DNA of 64,000 nt from Methanococcoides sp052057775. Lineage in GTDB: Archaea > Halobacteriota > Methanosarcinia > Methanosarcinales > Methanosarcinaceae. Both the position numbers and the translations under genes were made by a program. The stretch covers positions 2,294,001 to 2,358,000 of the forward strand of contig NZ_CP195121.1 in the NCBI RefSeq assembly GCF_052057775.1, read 5' to 3'. Below, one piece after another: positions 46,501 through 54,381 of the stretch (positions are counted from its first letter, which is position 1; every line of letters begins with the position of its first letter). The notes beneath the pieces were generated by a model. That model did not search any database, was not told the DNA's origin, and saw nothing but the letters and a program-made list of their open reading frames with translations.

Positions 46501-46714
46501 ACCTGAGTTCGACTGCCATTTCCATCCATTCTTCAATTATGGAGGGATCTTTGATGAGGGATGAAAGGGTTTCCACAGGCAGTCTTTCAAATCTATCAGA
46601 GATACCTGAGACCTCAACATCGGAAAGACCATCCAGCAGACCTTCTGATCCCAGCTTCTCAATAATAGCCTTAAGATGAAAGGGCTTACCTTCATCCTGC
46701 GACATACTCTTCAC
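43535..46714 (-). CDS. Large VWA-domain protein (CbbO/NorD-like) with helical repeats and HExxH
   Basis: A 1059-residue protein. The N-terminal 400 residues contain degenerate about-37-residue helical repeats marked by a W or Y plus glycine/alanine (W63, W100, W174, Y211, W290 and others, as in DEWVHIGKELA). An HEVGH motif is near residue 508, in a zinc-peptidase-like setting. The C-terminal VWA domain has the MIDAS sequence DISAS near residue 867 and LLSDGDPYD. CbbO/NorD proteins act with a MoxR ATPase to remodel a target enzyme. That partner is the next gene upstream; the target here is unknown. Confidence 0.85.
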   Translation of the reverse strand: MKSMSQDEGKPFHLKAIIEKLGSEGLLDGLSDVEVSGISDRFERLPVETLSSLIKDPSIIEEWMEMAVELRSLNPGAGKAFLESIGDLYSLMDRDMLDIWYPIAKDVAGRKWKVAVDFIEQTADVFSVLPEHQRKIILLRSKSFSDIDPHLFLTFFSIAPLVVAAISKSEFDEWVHIGKELADGDIETGDLFLKRTPKFIGRIDISELEEYMGMGKDLFSHEEHEAIITFYDSVLRGLEKDLRRYDREDTRHLIDIGVKLTHICWRCVESFFENAPEALTHLEGEEFEEWLSAGMSISRSSTFYGSNYYHSSLSVLKNTDRKYYSVIFSNAKLLGEKNSMLAGIYFSILSDVLLNIHPREIEKWVHTGLDVFEIDSESAFNLFRNSPSLLKDLDVTELDEWAKNGISILLSDRSGGRSYFSLRSKSATGFAEKLMSGVALKRVSKVLKYYSLGIAGVNFTIRSKSFFPGDFSMYPNPIVSGRTIYLEPTIKGYGDFEENFTIYKLSLMHEVGHIQFGTSSFGQGDVLSLLDKRGIRLSEFTNISEGRCDVPVSEASFFDISIIAAIIGKLPAPFIAADIMGIIEDARVEYMTTSLYRGIRREFEDVRTQMSQKRPVPISDISKFMESLLLTSVDVEPSFCIGEDLREILDRIREILVGHVFRPDSSTLDSIKATFDIYDMLTYRFCPLELLEYEPVRNFEYRGIGVGSVSITRSNNENFTEQVMESFIPRTTLPDDKELMEERSGKGPEYANSKNWEVLGSYSYDEWDSGIQDYKNDWCTVYEVSPSGSDNDFYLGSRAHYAREITQINRIFKMMKPESFRRLRRQLDGDDFDLDAMIEAFADRKSGINPTDRLYIRRDKRERDVATLFLLDISASTKKKLENGRRILDVEKDSLIIMTQALESIGDKYAIAAFSGNTRSDVEFYTIKEFDETFSQEAECRISALEPALNTRLGAAIRHSISKLKAVEAKVKLLVLLSDGDPYDLGFADGKYQGKIAIEDTRVAIQEGNALGMHFFCITVDSEGGEYLDSIFSDVGYTIIDNAATLPERLPMLYNRITT

Positions 46715-47535
46715 TCCATTATAGCTGATATGATCTCATCGATGCTTTTCTGGAGATCATTGTCATCTGTGATCGGCTTTACCATGGCAACCCTGCATGC
46801 TTCACGTGGCTCTATTCCGGACCTTATCAGCATACCGGCGTATATGAGAAGACGGGTGCTCACGCCTTCCTCAAGCCCATGCTGTTTAAAATTACGTATG
46901 CGATGTCCGATATCCACAAGTGTGCGTGCCGTTCCCCCATCCACACCACTCTCATGAGCAACGATATCAGTTTCAAGTTCCGCAGGCGGATAGTCAAAAT
47001 CAATGGATACGAATCTCTGCCTTGTGCTCTGCTTCAGGTCTTTCAGCACGCTCTGGTATCCCGGATTGTAGGAGATCGCCAGCATGAACTCGGGTGGTGC
47101 CTGAAGTACGATACCCAGCTTCTCGACAGGCATAATGCGTCGATCATCTGTCAGTGGATGAATGACGACCCTTGTGTCCATTCTTGCCTCAACGAACTCG
47201 TCAAGGTAGCAGATGGCCCCGCCCTTCAGGGCAGCTGTAAGGGGACCATCGTTCCATTCGGTACCTTCTCCCTTGATCAGGAACCTCCCGATAAGGTCGT
47301 TGGCCGTTAGATCCTCATGGCATGAGATGGTTATGAGAGGTCGACCCAGATGGAAGGCCATGTATTCAATAAAACGCGTCTTCCCGCAGCCGGTGGGCCC
47401 CTTTAGGCTCACAGGTAGCTTATTCTCATAGGCTGCTCTGAATATTTCGACCTCGTTTCCCACAGGAATATAGTACGGCTCTTCTTTGATTACGCATTCT
47501 TCAACACGCTGCTGGGAACAGATAATATCGGTCAT
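46711..47535 (-). CDS. MoxR/NorQ-type AAA ATPase
   Basis: A 274-residue protein from ATG 47535; an upstream in-frame ATG (47634) would add 33 residues that do not look conserved. Walker A is GPTGCGKT, Walker B is AICYLDEFVEAR, then the sensor segment FMLAISYNPGYQSV. This is the CbbQ/NorQ branch of MoxR proteins. The stop TGA overlaps the start of the VWA gene by four bases, so the two form a coupled operon. Confidence 0.92.
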   Translation of the reverse strand: MTDIICSQQRVEECVIKEEPYYIPVGNEVEIFRAAYENKLPVSLKGPTGCGKTRFIEYMAFHLGRPLITISCHEDLTANDLIGRFLIKGEGTEWNDGPLTAALKGGAICYLDEFVEARMDTRVVIHPLTDDRRIMPVEKLGIVLQAPPEFMLAISYNPGYQSVLKDLKQSTRQRFVSIDFDYPPAELETDIVAHESGVDGGTARTLVDIGHRIRNFKQHGLEEGVSTRLLIYAGMLIRSGIEPREACRVAMVKPITDDNDLQKSIDEIISAIME

Positions 47536-47791
47536 TGGAATCACTCTTATATCCGGAATATAATTTTTGTGTTCAACATTGATAAGATTTTGCAGACCGA
47601 GCAGACGAATAGAAAGCGAATTGCAATTGGTCAAATTAAAATGTCAAAAAACATACGAAGATCAGATATCAGATGTTGAAGAAAAAAGAAGAAATTTGAA
47701 AGTACATTCCTTTTACAAACCCCTTTTACGTTTGATCCCAGGTTATATCTCATCCTAAGTTGAACATACGAGGGAAGAAAAAGAAAAACAC
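47536..47791. other. Intergenic AT-rich region before the MoxR gene
   Basis: About 256 bases between the MoxR start and the small minus-strand gene. A 72-codon minus-strand frame overlaps (47631-47849) but lacks a Shine-Dalgarno and has no recognisable pattern. I see nothing else. Confidence 0.5.
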
Positions 47792-47911
47792 TCACTTTGC
47801 AGGGATCCTGATAAATGCCTGCCCTGAACTTGAATAAAAACCGTTGCATTCTTCTTCGTACATAGTCTGTCCGGATTCATCTTCCTCTTGTGCTGATTCT
47901 GGATCTCTCAA
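47792..47911 (-). CDS. Small acidic protein (39 aa), TTG start
   Basis: A TTG at 47909-47911 (minus) has GAGGGG six bases upstream. The frame of 39 codons ends in TGA at 47792. The peptide is acidic and then polar (RDPESAQEEDESGQTMYEEE, then CNGFYSSSGQAFIRIPAK). I do not recognise it. The strong Shine-Dalgarno argues for translation. Confidence 0.5.
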   Translation of the reverse strand: MRDPESAQEEDESGQTMYEEECNGFYSSSGQAFIRIPAK

Positions 47912-48112
47912 ATTATTCCCCTCTTTATCAAGCTAAATAGCTTGCAATTATGGGATGCACTAACATCCCCATTATAATTATGATGAGATTTTATATAAAT
48001 ATATTTTGATATGTTCCGGGAAAATAATCTAAACAGATAAATAACAAATATTTCCTGCAGAAATAAGGGATCTTAATAAGATACAAAATGTTTTCAAATG
48101 GCGGAACTCATA

Positions 48113-48718
48113 TCAGCAAATGTCCAGTTTATCTATATCATCAAAAGTGTTGATATTGATAAATGTCCTCAACTGCGGATCGACCTCACGTATCTTCTCC
48201 ATCTCAACCCCCACAACATCATCCAGTTCAAATACCGGTGCAAGTATGAACCTTTTACCTGAAGCTATTGAACTTTCGATCAAAGGAAGCATCGGTTCAA
48301 CACGGTAGACACCGCACAAAGGCTCCATGGAACCGTCAGGACGAAGCGGGACAGCTGCATCATGACCTTCTGCACACCGGAACATGAACTCAACTACCTT
48401 CGGATCAATAAAGGGCATGTCACATGCGGTCACAAAGATATACTCACCGCTTGCTGCCCTGAAACCTTCAAGAATCCCTGCAAGGGGACCAATGTCAGAG
48501 TAGCTGTCAAGAACAAATCGCTTGCCAGGGGCATATGCCTCGAACTCTTTTTCCTGCTCTTCATCCCTGACAGAGATTAGCACTTCATCAACGATATCAT
48601 CCAGTATGCTGATAGTTCTTTCAAGCAAAGACCTGCCATCACAGTTCATAAGGGCCTTTTCCGTGTTCCCGAGACGCCTGCCGCGCCCGCCTGCAAGGAT
48701 AAGTGCAGATAATGTCAT
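48113..48718 (-). CDS. mobA: MobA-like molybdenum cofactor nucleotidyltransferase
   Basis: A 201-residue protein. Nucleotidyltransferase motif LILAGGRGRRLGNTEKAL at the N-terminus, ACDMPFIDP (metal-binding DxD-like region), and a C-terminal NINTFDDIDKL, as in MobA. It attaches GMP (or a related nucleotide) to the pterin cofactor used by molybdenum/tungsten enzymes such as formylmethanofuran dehydrogenase. It is divergent from the DUF2148 gene with a shared short promoter region. Confidence 0.88.
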   Translation of the reverse strand: MTLSALILAGGRGRRLGNTEKALMNCDGRSLLERTISILDDIVDEVLISVRDEEQEKEFEAYAPGKRFVLDSYSDIGPLAGILEGFRAASGEYIFVTACDMPFIDPKVVEFMFRCAEGHDAAVPLRPDGSMEPLCGVYRVEPMLPLIESSIASGKRFILAPVFELDDVVGVEMEKIREVDPQLRTFININTFDDIDKLDIC

Positions 48719-48807
48719 CCTGAACTATAATCAGAATGATAATACAAATAGATGTGTATCCCTTTTATGCAGAAATTATTAAGTCCGGAAATAACATAAA
48801 GATATTC

Positions 48808-49353
48808 ATGAAGCTCAATCCTGAATCCGAAACAATTGAAATGCTTGCGAAGACCATACTTGTTGCAGCGAGAACAGCTCCTAAAGCCAAGGGAATGGAC
48901 GATATTGTGACAGCATTACTAGAAGCTGAAGATATTGAGACCCTTGCCTCCTCCATGGAAGAGATGGGAGAAAAGAAAGGAGAAGGGTTTGCTTTCTTCA
49001 AACGTGATGCTCAGAACGTACGCAATGCAGACGCTATCATCCTCATCGGCTTCAAGACTGATGGGACGGTCGGGCTCAACTGTGGGTCCTGTGGCTTTGA
49101 AAGCTGTAAGGATATGCTCGAGCATTCAAAAGTGAACGTTGACTTTACCGGACCAAACTGTTCTTTCAAATACATCGATATGGGAATTGCACTTGGAAGC
49201 GCTGCTGCAAAAGCAAAGGACCTCTGTGTTGACAACAGGATCATGTACTCGGTTGGTGCAGGTGCACTGGCGGCCGGGCTTCTTGAAGCTGACATCGCAT
49301 GTGGAATGCCTCTCAGTATCAAAGGCAAGAACCTGTTCTTTGACAGGAAATAA
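48808..49353 (+). CDS. DUF2148 ferredoxin-like protein
   Basis: A 181-residue protein from ATG 48808; an ATG at 48736 would add 24 residues. The DUF2148 pattern includes ILVAARTAPKAKGMDDI, a cysteine cluster (LNCGSCGFESCKDM), and GPNCSFKYIDMGIALGSAAAKAKDL, resembling flavin reductase/ferredoxin-like proteins. Function is unknown. The cysteines near residues 98-105 suggest metal binding. It converges with the DUF460 gene. Confidence 0.85.
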   Translation: MKLNPESETIEMLAKTILVAARTAPKAKGMDDIVTALLEAEDIETLASSMEEMGEKKGEGFAFFKRDAQNVRNADAIILIGFKTDGTVGLNCGSCGFESCKDMLEHSKVNVDFTGPNCSFKYIDMGIALGSAAAKAKDLCVDNRIMYSVGAGALAAGLLEADIACGMPLSIKGKNLFFDRK

Positions 49354-49415
49354 AGAAATACAAAAATAAGATTTCAGGATCTCGCGCTCAAGAAGTAAAA
49401 GGAAAGCGCAGCAGG

Positions 49416-51386
49416 TCAGGCAAGACCTCTGCGTCTCTCACTTCTGTACTCATCCACCAGATGCTTCAGTTTCTTTTCTTTTTCTTCCTGGCGTTTTCTT
49501 TCAGCCTGCTCTTCCCACTCATCCAGAGCCTTCTGAAGAACTTCCGGATCGATCACTGCAAGATCGTCAACCCTCTGTAACCTGACATTTTTTAGTAATG
49601 GGATATCCGCCCTGAAGAAAACATCTTCAGCAGCATATGTAACATTCGAGGAAGTTATCACTGCACGAACTCCAAGTTCAACAACCATCGAAGCAGTCAC
49701 TGTACTTCCACCACTTGCATCTTCAAGTAAGATGACATCTCCTTTCTTGATGTTAAGACGATCCTTCGTTTCCAGTATAGCCTCACGGGTAAATGTAGGA
49801 AGGATCTTTACAGGAATTCCCTCACCCTTGAGCTCCATCTTCCTGATCTGCTTAAGTTTCCTTATATCGTTGTGAGCTCTTTTTAGTGACTTCTTGGACC
49901 TGTTCAGGTCCTTTTTCAGGGCTGAGATCTTATGGTCCCGTATTTCTATCTCCTTGTCCCTGCGGATCTCCAGATGGTTGGCTTCCCTCATCTTTTCAAG
50001 TTTGAGCTCAAGTTTTGAGATACGCTTATCCTTCGCCTTTAGCTCCTTCTTGAGCTCACGCACGTAATCCTTGAGATTGATGATCTGGGTATCCTTTAAC
50101 TTCAGCTTCTCTGAGACCTTCCTCTCCCTTTCTACAACATCCTCATCAGCAACCTGCAGTGGTTCAACAGGTTTCTTCTCAGGAAGTGGCACCCCGGATA
50201 CTTTCTCAATGGCTTCACCTATGGAAGATCCCTGAATGACATAGAGCTTGATCTGGTCCAGGTCAAGGTGAGGAGGTGCTTTCTTCTCAACACGAGAGAA
50301 CATGTTCTTGTAACTGCGATAAGCATAAAGAGCTGCTGCAAGGGAATCACGCTCATGGTCATTGGAATAACCATATGGCCTGCCAAGGGCGATCTTCTCT
50401 TCAGAAGAGATCTCCGCAGAAGGCGTATTTATCACAGCATTGAAGCTGCGCCTGATCTTCTCCACGGCACCTGGTGTCGGGGTGACATCCGTAGCTATTA
50501 CTGCAGGTTTGCCATATTCAGCTATAAGTTTTACAACTTCATCATGGGAGATTCCGCGAATACTTTTCAGTAGCTGAAGTTCACCTTCAAAAGATAATAT
50601 AGCTATTCCTACTGTGGTCCCGGGATCGATACCCACGATAGTAGGACGCCTTTTGAGCTTCTTCAGGGGAGTATAATGGATCTTGTCACGCACCACACTG
50701 CTAACATTGATCTGGGCATCTGCTGTGGAACCAGAACCAACTGGCACCTGATCCCTTCTGGCAAATACTGTGAACTCGGCACGCACATAACCCCCGAAAC
50801 CCTTGGAGATCCTGGAATCGTAAGTAAAGCCACGCTCTTTTGAAGCTTTCTTGAGTATCGCTTCGACCTCACGGGCTCTTTCTCTCACAGCCCCATGGAC
50901 CTTGCGGCGATACCTGTTCTGGCTCCACCCGCCGCGTCCAAGTGAACGTGCACGACTTACCTTGATCTTCGTGATATCCTCAAAAAGGGATACTTCAGAG
51001 CCTACTCCCATGCCGGCTAAGCGTGCACATACCTCTGCCTCTTCATTGGGATCGAACTGATTAAAGGACAAGCCATTCTCCTTCGCAAGATGCAACAGGG
51101 ACTTCTTGTGCAGTCCGCCTGTGACCTGTACCAGTGTAACCCCTTCCGGAAGTTTCTCCAGAAAACGCACAAGCTCCTTCTTCACGGGAGCGAGTTCGAA
51201 AATATTGTCCACTGCTATATATTCAGGATGTTCTTCACGGACCATCTTCAAGATACGCGGAAGGCGCACCATTGTATGATGGGTTATTTCCCCCCCTTTC
51301 AGCACCGCAACTGCATACTTTGGCAACTCCTTTGCACGGGAGGAACCTTTTGCGATGTCGATGCCGAATATTACCCCACTTTCCAT
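49416..51386 (-). CDS. DUF460 family protein with RNase H-fold
   Basis: About 656 residues from ATG 51386; ATGs at 51392 and 51419 are also possible. The N-terminus has GVIFGIDIAKG and the middle has GIDPGTTVGIAIL, both RNase H-like first strands, pointing to Holliday-resolvase-type folds. The second half has a long coiled coil (about residues 430-540) and a C-terminal domain (VILLEDASGGSTVTASMV). DUF460 proteins are archaeal and uncharacterised; nuclease activity is not shown. Downstream of rio2. Confidence 0.8.
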   Translation of the reverse strand: MESGVIFGIDIAKGSSRAKELPKYAVAVLKGGEITHHTMVRLPRILKMVREEHPEYIAVDNIFELAPVKKELVRFLEKLPEGVTLVQVTGGLHKKSLLHLAKENGLSFNQFDPNEEAEVCARLAGMGVGSEVSLFEDITKIKVSRARSLGRGGWSQNRYRRKVHGAVRERAREVEAILKKASKERGFTYDSRISKGFGGYVRAEFTVFARRDQVPVGSGSTADAQINVSSVVRDKIHYTPLKKLKRRPTIVGIDPGTTVGIAILSFEGELQLLKSIRGISHDEVVKLIAEYGKPAVIATDVTPTPGAVEKIRRSFNAVINTPSAEISSEEKIALGRPYGYSNDHERDSLAAALYAYRSYKNMFSRVEKKAPPHLDLDQIKLYVIQGSSIGEAIEKVSGVPLPEKKPVEPLQVADEDVVERERKVSEKLKLKDTQIINLKDYVRELKKELKAKDKRISKLELKLEKMREANHLEIRRDKEIEIRDHKISALKKDLNRSKKSLKRAHNDIRKLKQIRKMELKGEGIPVKILPTFTREAILETKDRLNIKKGDVILLEDASGGSTVTASMVVELGVRAVITSSNVTYAAEDVFFRADIPLLKNVRLQRVDDLAVIDPEVLQKALDEWEEQAERKRQEEKEKKLKHLVDEYRSERRRGLA

Positions 51387-51411
51387 AACCATATAATTAA
51401 AATTGGGCGGA

Positions 51412-51434
51412 TATAGCATATAACTATAGCATAT
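51412..51434. repeat. Direct repeat TATAGCATAT at the DUF460 promoter
   Basis: Two exact 10-bp copies (51412-51421 and 51425-51434) spaced 13 bp start to start. On the minus strand they include TATA-like sequence about 25 bp before the DUF460 start, suggesting an internal promoter after rio2. Confidence 0.5.
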
Positions 51435-51437
51435 GCA

Positions 51438-52325
51438 TCATTCATCTTTTATAAAGCGAAGGACTTCACCCAGATCCTTTTCCAGATTGTACTTTCTCCT
51501 GAAATGGGTCAGAACGTTGAAAACATCCCTCTCAAGCAGCTCATCTGCATGTGGATGAGCTAAAGTAACATATTGTGGCCAGTCAATGAACTCCACACCT
51601 TCATCACTGACGAAGATATTGTATTCACTAAGATCAGAGTGTATGATCCCAAGAGAATGAACGACCTTTATCTGTGAAAGGATCTCATCGAGAACCCATA
51701 CCGGTTCAAGAAGTTTTGTCTTTAAAAGGAGGCTTCCCTTTGCAGGAGCCATAACTATAGCATGCCTGTTGTAATCAAGAGGTTTTGGAATAGAGACCTT
51801 CCCATATAAAGTATTCAGGATGTCATATTCCCTTTTGGCTGCAAGCCGGGCTGCATATATCCAGGAGAAGTGTTCCCTGTCAACAAGGTGGTCCCTGACC
51901 CTTTTCACATTCTTGAAGCTTGTCCTGCCTTCCCTGTGGAACTTGATGATTACAGGAACAGGCTCTGCAATTGCGAGCTCGGGTTCCCTGATAGCCTCAT
52001 GAACGACCGATTCCTTGCCAACGCCGATCTCATCGCCTATGGCACTGACACTGCCCCTTTTAACAAATGTGTTAAGTGCAAGAGCATCATACCCGTCAAA
52101 ATAGATCTGATAGCCCTCATAGGGAGTCTTGGTACCCACTACCATGTTAGACCTGAAAAGCTTGAAGAGCCTGTACTCTAACTGATCGAAAGAGAGCTTG
52201 GTATACTTTTGGATCTCTTCGAGAGGTACCCACTCATAGTTTTTCATCCCGATCTCAATACCGGTCAGAATTCGAAGGTCCTTACTGTCCAGTTTCCTGA
52301 AAACCTTGAGAACATCATCTATCAT
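51438..52325 (-). CDS. rio2: RIO2 serine/threonine protein kinase
   Basis: A 295-residue protein. Residues 1-85 form the RIO2-specific winged helix (LEEIQKYTKLSFDQLEYRLFKL). Kinase motifs are KESVV, IIKFHREGRTSF (catalytic Lys), IHSDLSEYNIFV (catalytic Asp) and EFIDWPQ (metal-binding Asp). RIO2 acts in the maturation of the small ribosomal subunit. ATG start. The gene precedes DUF460 on the same strand with a 51-bp gap. Confidence 0.95.
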   Translation of the reverse strand: MIDDVLKVFRKLDSKDLRILTGIEIGMKNYEWVPLEEIQKYTKLSFDQLEYRLFKLFRSNMVVGTKTPYEGYQIYFDGYDALALNTFVKRGSVSAIGDEIGVGKESVVHEAIREPELAIAEPVPVIIKFHREGRTSFKNVKRVRDHLVDREHFSWIYAARLAAKREYDILNTLYGKVSIPKPLDYNRHAIVMAPAKGSLLLKTKLLEPVWVLDEILSQIKVVHSLGIIHSDLSEYNIFVSDEGVEFIDWPQYVTLAHPHADELLERDVFNVLTHFRRKYNLEKDLGEVLRFIKDE

Positions 52326-52439
52326 TGACAGTAATTGTCCTGCATATTAAAGAGTCTTTTGTTGTCGGATTGAAAATGAAACAAAAATATAAAGAAAAGA
52401 AAGAAAGCGAAACGAAATAAAATGTAGGGTCGTATGTCA

Positions 52440-52832
52440 TCAAGACATACGTTTTTTGGCTTCCTCGACCTCATCCACGATGTCAGGATATTCACGGAAG
52501 ACCGAAAGGATATCAAGAGCAGCTACCAGATCCACAAGACCAAGCGCCCCTAAGATCGCACCATCGTTAGACCTTATAGGAACAACTACAACTGCCTTAC
52601 CCTTATAGACACCTGTGGCAGGAACCTTCCTTATGATCTCATTCTTTTCCAGAACCTCTTCCAGAACAGGACCTGTATAGTCATCGTCCAGTATCTGGCC
52701 TTTCTCCATTCGAATACCATGACGCTCTTTGCTTCGTATAGTAGTGGGGATCCCCAGAAGAGAATGCACCGCTTCTGCAATTGGCTTTAGCTCTTCTGAA
52801 GTTGAATCTTCACAGATCTTCAAACATGTCAT
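52440..52832 (-). CDS. DUF2111 family protein
   Basis: A 130-residue protein. The pattern EAVHSLLGIPTTIRSKE, GIRMEKGQILDDDYTGPVLEEV, VPATGVYKGKAVVVVPIRS and GAILGALGLVD matches DUF2111, which is largely restricted to methanogens and has a roadblock/GAF-like feel. Function unknown. It stands alone between rio2 and trxB. Confidence 0.85.
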   Translation of the reverse strand: MTCLKICEDSTSEELKPIAEAVHSLLGIPTTIRSKERHGIRMEKGQILDDDYTGPVLEEVLEKNEIIRKVPATGVYKGKAVVVVPIRSNDGAILGALGLVDLVAALDILSVFREYPDIVDEVEEAKKRMS

Positions 52833-52886
52833 ATTTTAAAACCACCTGAAGTTAAGACAAGGTTATCTATTTACCCTTATTCATAG

Positions 52887-52902
52887 CTATCCTTTAGGAT
52901 AG
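52887..52902. other. Small palindrome CTATCCT-TT-AGGATAG
   Basis: A 7-bp inverted repeat with a 2-bp centre, upstream of the DUF2111 gene (minus) in a 265-bp AT-rich gap. It may be an operator. The remainder of the gap (52903-53097) contains AT-rich repeats and no gene. Confidence 0.35.
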
Positions 52903-53097
52903 TATGTTACCGATCAATGATATCTGCCATTCCCAGGCCGTTCTGACCAGGATCCATTGATCTGGCATTATATATAAGCAATTAAGTATTACTCATTACT
53001 TAGTATATAGTATTTATTAGTGACTACCTATTCATTTATTAGCCATAAGTTATATATATCCACGATATTTGAAAGAGAACAACCTCCCCCAAAAAAG

Positions 53098-54018
53098 TCA
53101 TTCTGCTTTATGCTTCATAGCGGACACATACTCATAGGCCTCAAATGCAGCAATGACTCCATCGCTTGCAGCAGTTATCACCTGACGCAAAATGGATGTC
53201 CTGCAATCCCCGGCTGCAAATATTCCCGCTTCTGATGTAGCCATTTTCTCATTGGTTACGATGAATCCATAATCATTTTTATCAACATCAATGAATTCAG
53301 TGTTAGGCTCGACTCCAACATAGATGAAAACACCATCTATAGGACTTGTCCAGGTCTCACCGGATTCCGTATTTCTAAGTACGACTTCCCTTACAATGGA
53401 ATCACCGATTATCTCCTCAAGTTCAGTGTTCCATGAAAACTCGATGTTAGGTTTTGCAAAAGCCCTGTCCTGAAGCATCTTTGATGCACGAAGTTCATCC
53501 CTTCGATGCACAACACATACTGAAGCAGCGAGATCTGAAAGTATCAGGGCATCTTCTATTGCAGATTCCCCACCACCAACAACGATCACATTTCGACCTT
53601 TAAAGAATGGACCGTCACAGGTAGCACAATATGACACACCTTTTCCACGGAACTCTTCCTCTCCCGGAACTCCGAGCTTCTTTGGATTTGCACCGGTAGC
53701 AATTATCAGGGTGAAAGTTTCCAGATCCCCCACATCCGTGCTTATGATCTTAAGATCACTTTCAGACCTTACTCCCAGAACATCCCTGCTCTCCACCACA
53801 ACACCGGCTGCTTTCGCATGCTCAGAGAACTTTTCCATCAGATCAATTCCATTGATAGAAATAAAGCCCGGATAATTCTCAACTTCACCGGTGGTTGATA
53901 TCTGCCCGATAACAAATCCTTTCTCAAGGACCAGTGTGTTCAACCCATAACGTACCGCGTATATAGCGGCAGAAAGGCCGGCAGGCCCTCCCCCTATAAT
54001 GATCAGATCATATACCAC
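53098..54018 (-). CDS. trxB: Thioredoxin reductase
   Basis: A 306-residue FAD/NAD(P) enzyme. GGGPAGLSAAIYAVR starts the FAD domain, VVGGGESAIEDALIL the pyridine-nucleotide domain, and the redox centre is CATCDG near residues 132-135. ATGDCRTS-type FAD C-terminal segment appears as FAAGDCRTS. It reduces thioredoxin. The thioredoxin-like gene lies 15 bp upstream, making a trxA-trxB operon. Confidence 0.95.
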   Translation of the reverse strand: MVYDLIIIGGGPAGLSAAIYAVRYGLNTLVLEKGFVIGQISTTGEVENYPGFISINGIDLMEKFSEHAKAAGVVVESRDVLGVRSESDLKIISTDVGDLETFTLIIATGANPKKLGVPGEEEFRGKGVSYCATCDGPFFKGRNVIVVGGGESAIEDALILSDLAASVCVVHRRDELRASKMLQDRAFAKPNIEFSWNTELEEIIGDSIVREVVLRNTESGETWTSPIDGVFIYVGVEPNTEFIDVDKNDYGFIVTNEKMATSEAGIFAAGDCRTSILRQVITAASDGVIAAFEAYEYVSAMKHKAE

Positions 54019-54033
54019 TTTGAACGACCCCCA

Positions 54034-54276
54034 TCAGGATAATTTATGAAGTGCATCTCCCTTTTTAGGAACACCAACAAAAGCTACCTGACCATCGATA
54101 ATGGTTGTAGGAACAGCCATTATGGAATACTGCTCAGAGAGAGCATCGCCTTCCGGAGTATCAATATCAACTTCCTCATACTCAAAGTCATGTTCTGATC
54201 GAAGATCATTCCATAACTTTTTAGCAGCAGGACACACGTGACACCATGAAGCATGAACAAGAGTAACTTTTACCAT
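54034..54276 (-). CDS. Thioredoxin/glutaredoxin-like protein
   Basis: An 80-residue thioredoxin-fold protein. Active site C12-H-V-C15 (SWCHVCPAAKKLW), conserved cis-proline region AVPTTIID. It is short, like the archaeal MJ0307-type thioredoxins. It probably is the substrate of the adjacent reductase. Confidence 0.93.
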   Translation of the reverse strand: MVKVTLVHASWCHVCPAAKKLWNDLRSEHDFEYEEVDIDTPEGDALSEQYSIMAVPTTIIDGQVAFVGVPKKGDALHKLS

Positions 54277-54381
54277 TAAACTATCTCCCCTGATTATTCA
54301 AGTAACAAAATAGGATATGTAACTCATCTATTAAAAATACACACCAAAAAAGAAAATGAAAAGGGCCAAATCCATTTAATG

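Noticed and set aside
48736..48807. N-terminal extension of the DUF2148 protein
   Set aside because: The family start fits ATG 48808; the added residues overlap the mobA promoter region.
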